Position numbers and translations under genes: made by a program | Source: Candidatus Bathyarchaeota archaeon | GTDB taxonomy: Archaea > Thermoproteota > Bathyarchaeia > TCS64 | Assembly (NCBI GenBank): GCA_030691555.1 | Contig: JAUYEB010000198.1 | Location: 1 to 5,040, forward strand | Reading direction: 5' to 3' | DNA: 5,040 nucleotides | Notes under the pieces: generated by a model | What the model was told of the DNA's origin: nothing | The model's input: the letters and a program-made list of their open reading frames with translations, nothing else | Databases searched by the model: none | In this document: positions 4,272 through 5,040 of the stretch, in pieces | Layout of the letters: every line of letters begins with the position of its first letter | How positions within the stretch are numbered: position 1 is the stretch's first letter

Positions 4272-4700
4272 TCACGAATACCTGCGCCAGACTCCAACGC
4301 ATAGTGTGGCTAGGGACGCGATCCACACGACGTAGTATCCTGACCCCAACACGGCCTGCGGCCAGGTGAGGAACAACACTGAACTCGTCACGGCCATCGT
4401 CGAGACGCCGGTCAACCCCGATATCAGGGGGATGGCCCCCACTAGACCGGCGAAGACGAGTAGGACGAAGGCCGCACCCAGCACGCAGTTAAGAGCCACC
4501 GTTTGAGAGGCCGACTGCGATATCTCCTGCCAAAATTCTGCGATGATACCTGCGACCTCGTAGAGCGTCAGTGGGCGGGCGCCCCGGTACGTGAAGGGGA
4601 GGAGGAAAACGGAGCCGAGTATAGCCAATCCCAGCGAGAAGCCGAGCACCCTATAGCGGTCCCACTTTTCGATCCTCATGAATTGATCATTCACTAACAT
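4272..4700 (-). CDS. Small integral membrane protein with four predicted helices, function unknown
   Basis: 142 residues. By hydrophobicity I see membrane segments at about 18-37 (VLGFSLGLAILGSVFLLPF), 67-91, 93-113 and 118-138, with a basic N-terminus (RIEKWDRYR) and a basic end (VWRRYS) that by the positive-inside rule would both be cytoplasmic. The loop between helices 1 and 2 (38-66) would be extracellular. No catalytic motif, signal peptidase site or recognisable family. The start at 4700 is supported by TGAGGT 4 bases upstream; a second ATG at 4679 would give a protein 7 residues shorter. Third positions are about 70% G/C in the first half. It lies 60 bp downstream of the thiamine-diphosphate enzyme gene on the same strand and could be co-transcribed with it. 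The gene is likely real, but its function cannot be guessed. Confidence 0.65.
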   Translation of the reverse strand: MLVNDQFMRIEKWDRYRVLGFSLGLAILGSVFLLPFTYRGARPLTLYEVAGIIAEFWQEISQSASQTVALNCVLGAAFVLLVFAGLVGAIPLISGLTGVSTMAVTSSVLFLTWPQAVLGSGYYVVWIASLATLCVGVWRRYS

Positions 4701-4704
4701 CTAA

Positions 4705-4710
4705 ACCTCA
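4705..4710 (-). promoter_or_regulatory. Ribosome binding site of the membrane protein gene
   Basis: The minus strand reads TGAGGT, a full match to the archaeal 16S anti-Shine-Dalgarno core, 4 bases before ATG 4700. The spacing is slightly short but supports this start over ATG 4679. Confidence 0.5.
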
Positions 4711-4712
4711 TC

Positions 4713-4720
4713 AATTTTAA
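4713..4720 (-). promoter_or_regulatory. Weak TATA-like element before the membrane protein gene
   Basis: The minus strand reads TTAAAATT. Initiation 25 bases downstream would fall near 4692, inside the gene and past the ribosome binding site. It therefore fits the second ATG (4679) but not the first, and may not be a promoter at all. Confidence 0.25.
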
Positions 4721-4760
4721 GACTACCCTCCAACATTCAATCTGCAGATGGGTTCTGATT

Positions 4761-5040
4761 TCAGCACCCGGGCAGGATGACGTCGAGTAGGGCGTGTCTG
4801 CCCTTCTTCATCTGCTTGAGGGCGCGCTGTAGTGCTGGCTTCACTTCCGACGGGTCGGTGACCTCCTCACCGTGGCCGCCGAAGGACTCGGAGAGCTTCG
4901 CGTAGTCGGGCTTGGGGCTGCAGGGGACGCCGTATATCCTGCCGCTCTTGACGGCGTGGCCGCCGGGGTAGTAGCGGGGGTGGTGCTTCATGGCGGCGTA
5001 GCCCTGGTTGTCGTAGATTACTGTTAGGAAGGGTATGGCG
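4761..5040 (-). CDS. C-terminal fragment of a thiamine-diphosphate-dependent enzyme (acetolactate synthase-like superfamily; 5' end outside window)
   Basis: The minus strand is open from the window edge to TGA (4761-4763), giving 92 C-terminal residues. The first visible part, AIPFLTVIYDNQGYAAMK, matches the end of the ThDP motif of this superfamily, in which the Asn of 'NxGY' and the following glycine bind the Mg-diphosphate of the cofactor; the GDG start of the motif would be upstream. The rest, PDYAKLSESFGGHGEEVTD, then a helix and HALLDVIL, is the usual C-terminal fold with the 'D(F/Y)xKLAxAFG' helix and the closing beta strand. Members include acetolactate synthase, 2-oxoacid decarboxylases, sulfoacetaldehyde acetyltransferase and oxalyl-CoA decarboxylase. 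The unusual insert PRYYPGGHAVKSGRIYGVP after the motif argues against a standard acetolactate synthase, but the substrate cannot be assigned without the N-terminal and middle domains. Confidence 0.85.
   Translation of the reverse strand, partial: AIPFLTVIYDNQGYAAMKHHPRYYPGGHAVKSGRIYGVPCSPKPDYAKLSESFGGHGEEVTDPSEVKPALQRALKQMKKGRHALLDVILPGC

Noticed and set aside
1..5040. CRISPR array, insertion sequence or toxin-antitoxin pair
   Set aside because: No regularly spaced repeats, no transposase, no terminal inverted repeats with target duplications and no recognisable toxin fold were found.

Overview
The window is archaeal DNA. The evidence is a full-length group II chaperonin (thermosome) gene, TATA-type promoters, the Shine-Dalgarno core GAGGT/TGAGGT at two starts with apparently leaderless genes elsewhere, and an archaeal-type tRNA-Glu. 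Coding DNA in the first 3 kb is very G/C-rich at third codon positions. The thermosome sequence looks to me like a thermophilic TACK-group archaeon (Thaumarchaeota/Aigarchaeota/Bathyarchaeota-like), but that is an impression from memory and not a placement.

Layout. Bases 1-220 are the C-terminal end of a plus-strand gene, tentatively a geranylgeranyl-reductase-family flavoprotein. A 152-bp spacer follows, with T-tracts, a perfect 14-bp palindrome, and the TATA box and ribosome binding site of the thermosome gene (373-2025). After 64 bp comes a DUF4438-family gene (2090-2980) on the same strand, probably with its own promoter. Bases 2981-3558 hold no convincing protein gene. They carry a tRNA-Glu(CTC) gene with an encoded CCA end, and on both sides of it the plus strand is about 80% G+T.

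Bases 3559-4248 hold a divergent pair: a minus-strand winged-helix regulator and a small plus-strand winged-helix-like protein, separated by a short spacer with a symmetric TATA element. A minus-strand four-helix membrane protein (4272-4700) follows. The window ends with the C-terminal part of a minus-strand thiamine-diphosphate enzyme of the acetolactate-synthase-like superfamily (4761-5040), which continues beyond the edge.

How the genes relate. The chaperonin and tRNA are core functions. The DUF4438 protein is conserved but uncharacterised. The stretch 3976-4700 has visibly lower third-position G+C than its surroundings and contains only unrecognised small proteins, so it is the most accessory-like part. 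I see no CRISPR array, transposase, insertion sequence, toxin-antitoxin pair or other clearly defined new system. The most interesting items are non-coding: the G/T-rich flanks of the tRNA, a diverged duplicated module downstream of it, a possible bidirectional promoter, and a possible leaderless 26-residue ORF.
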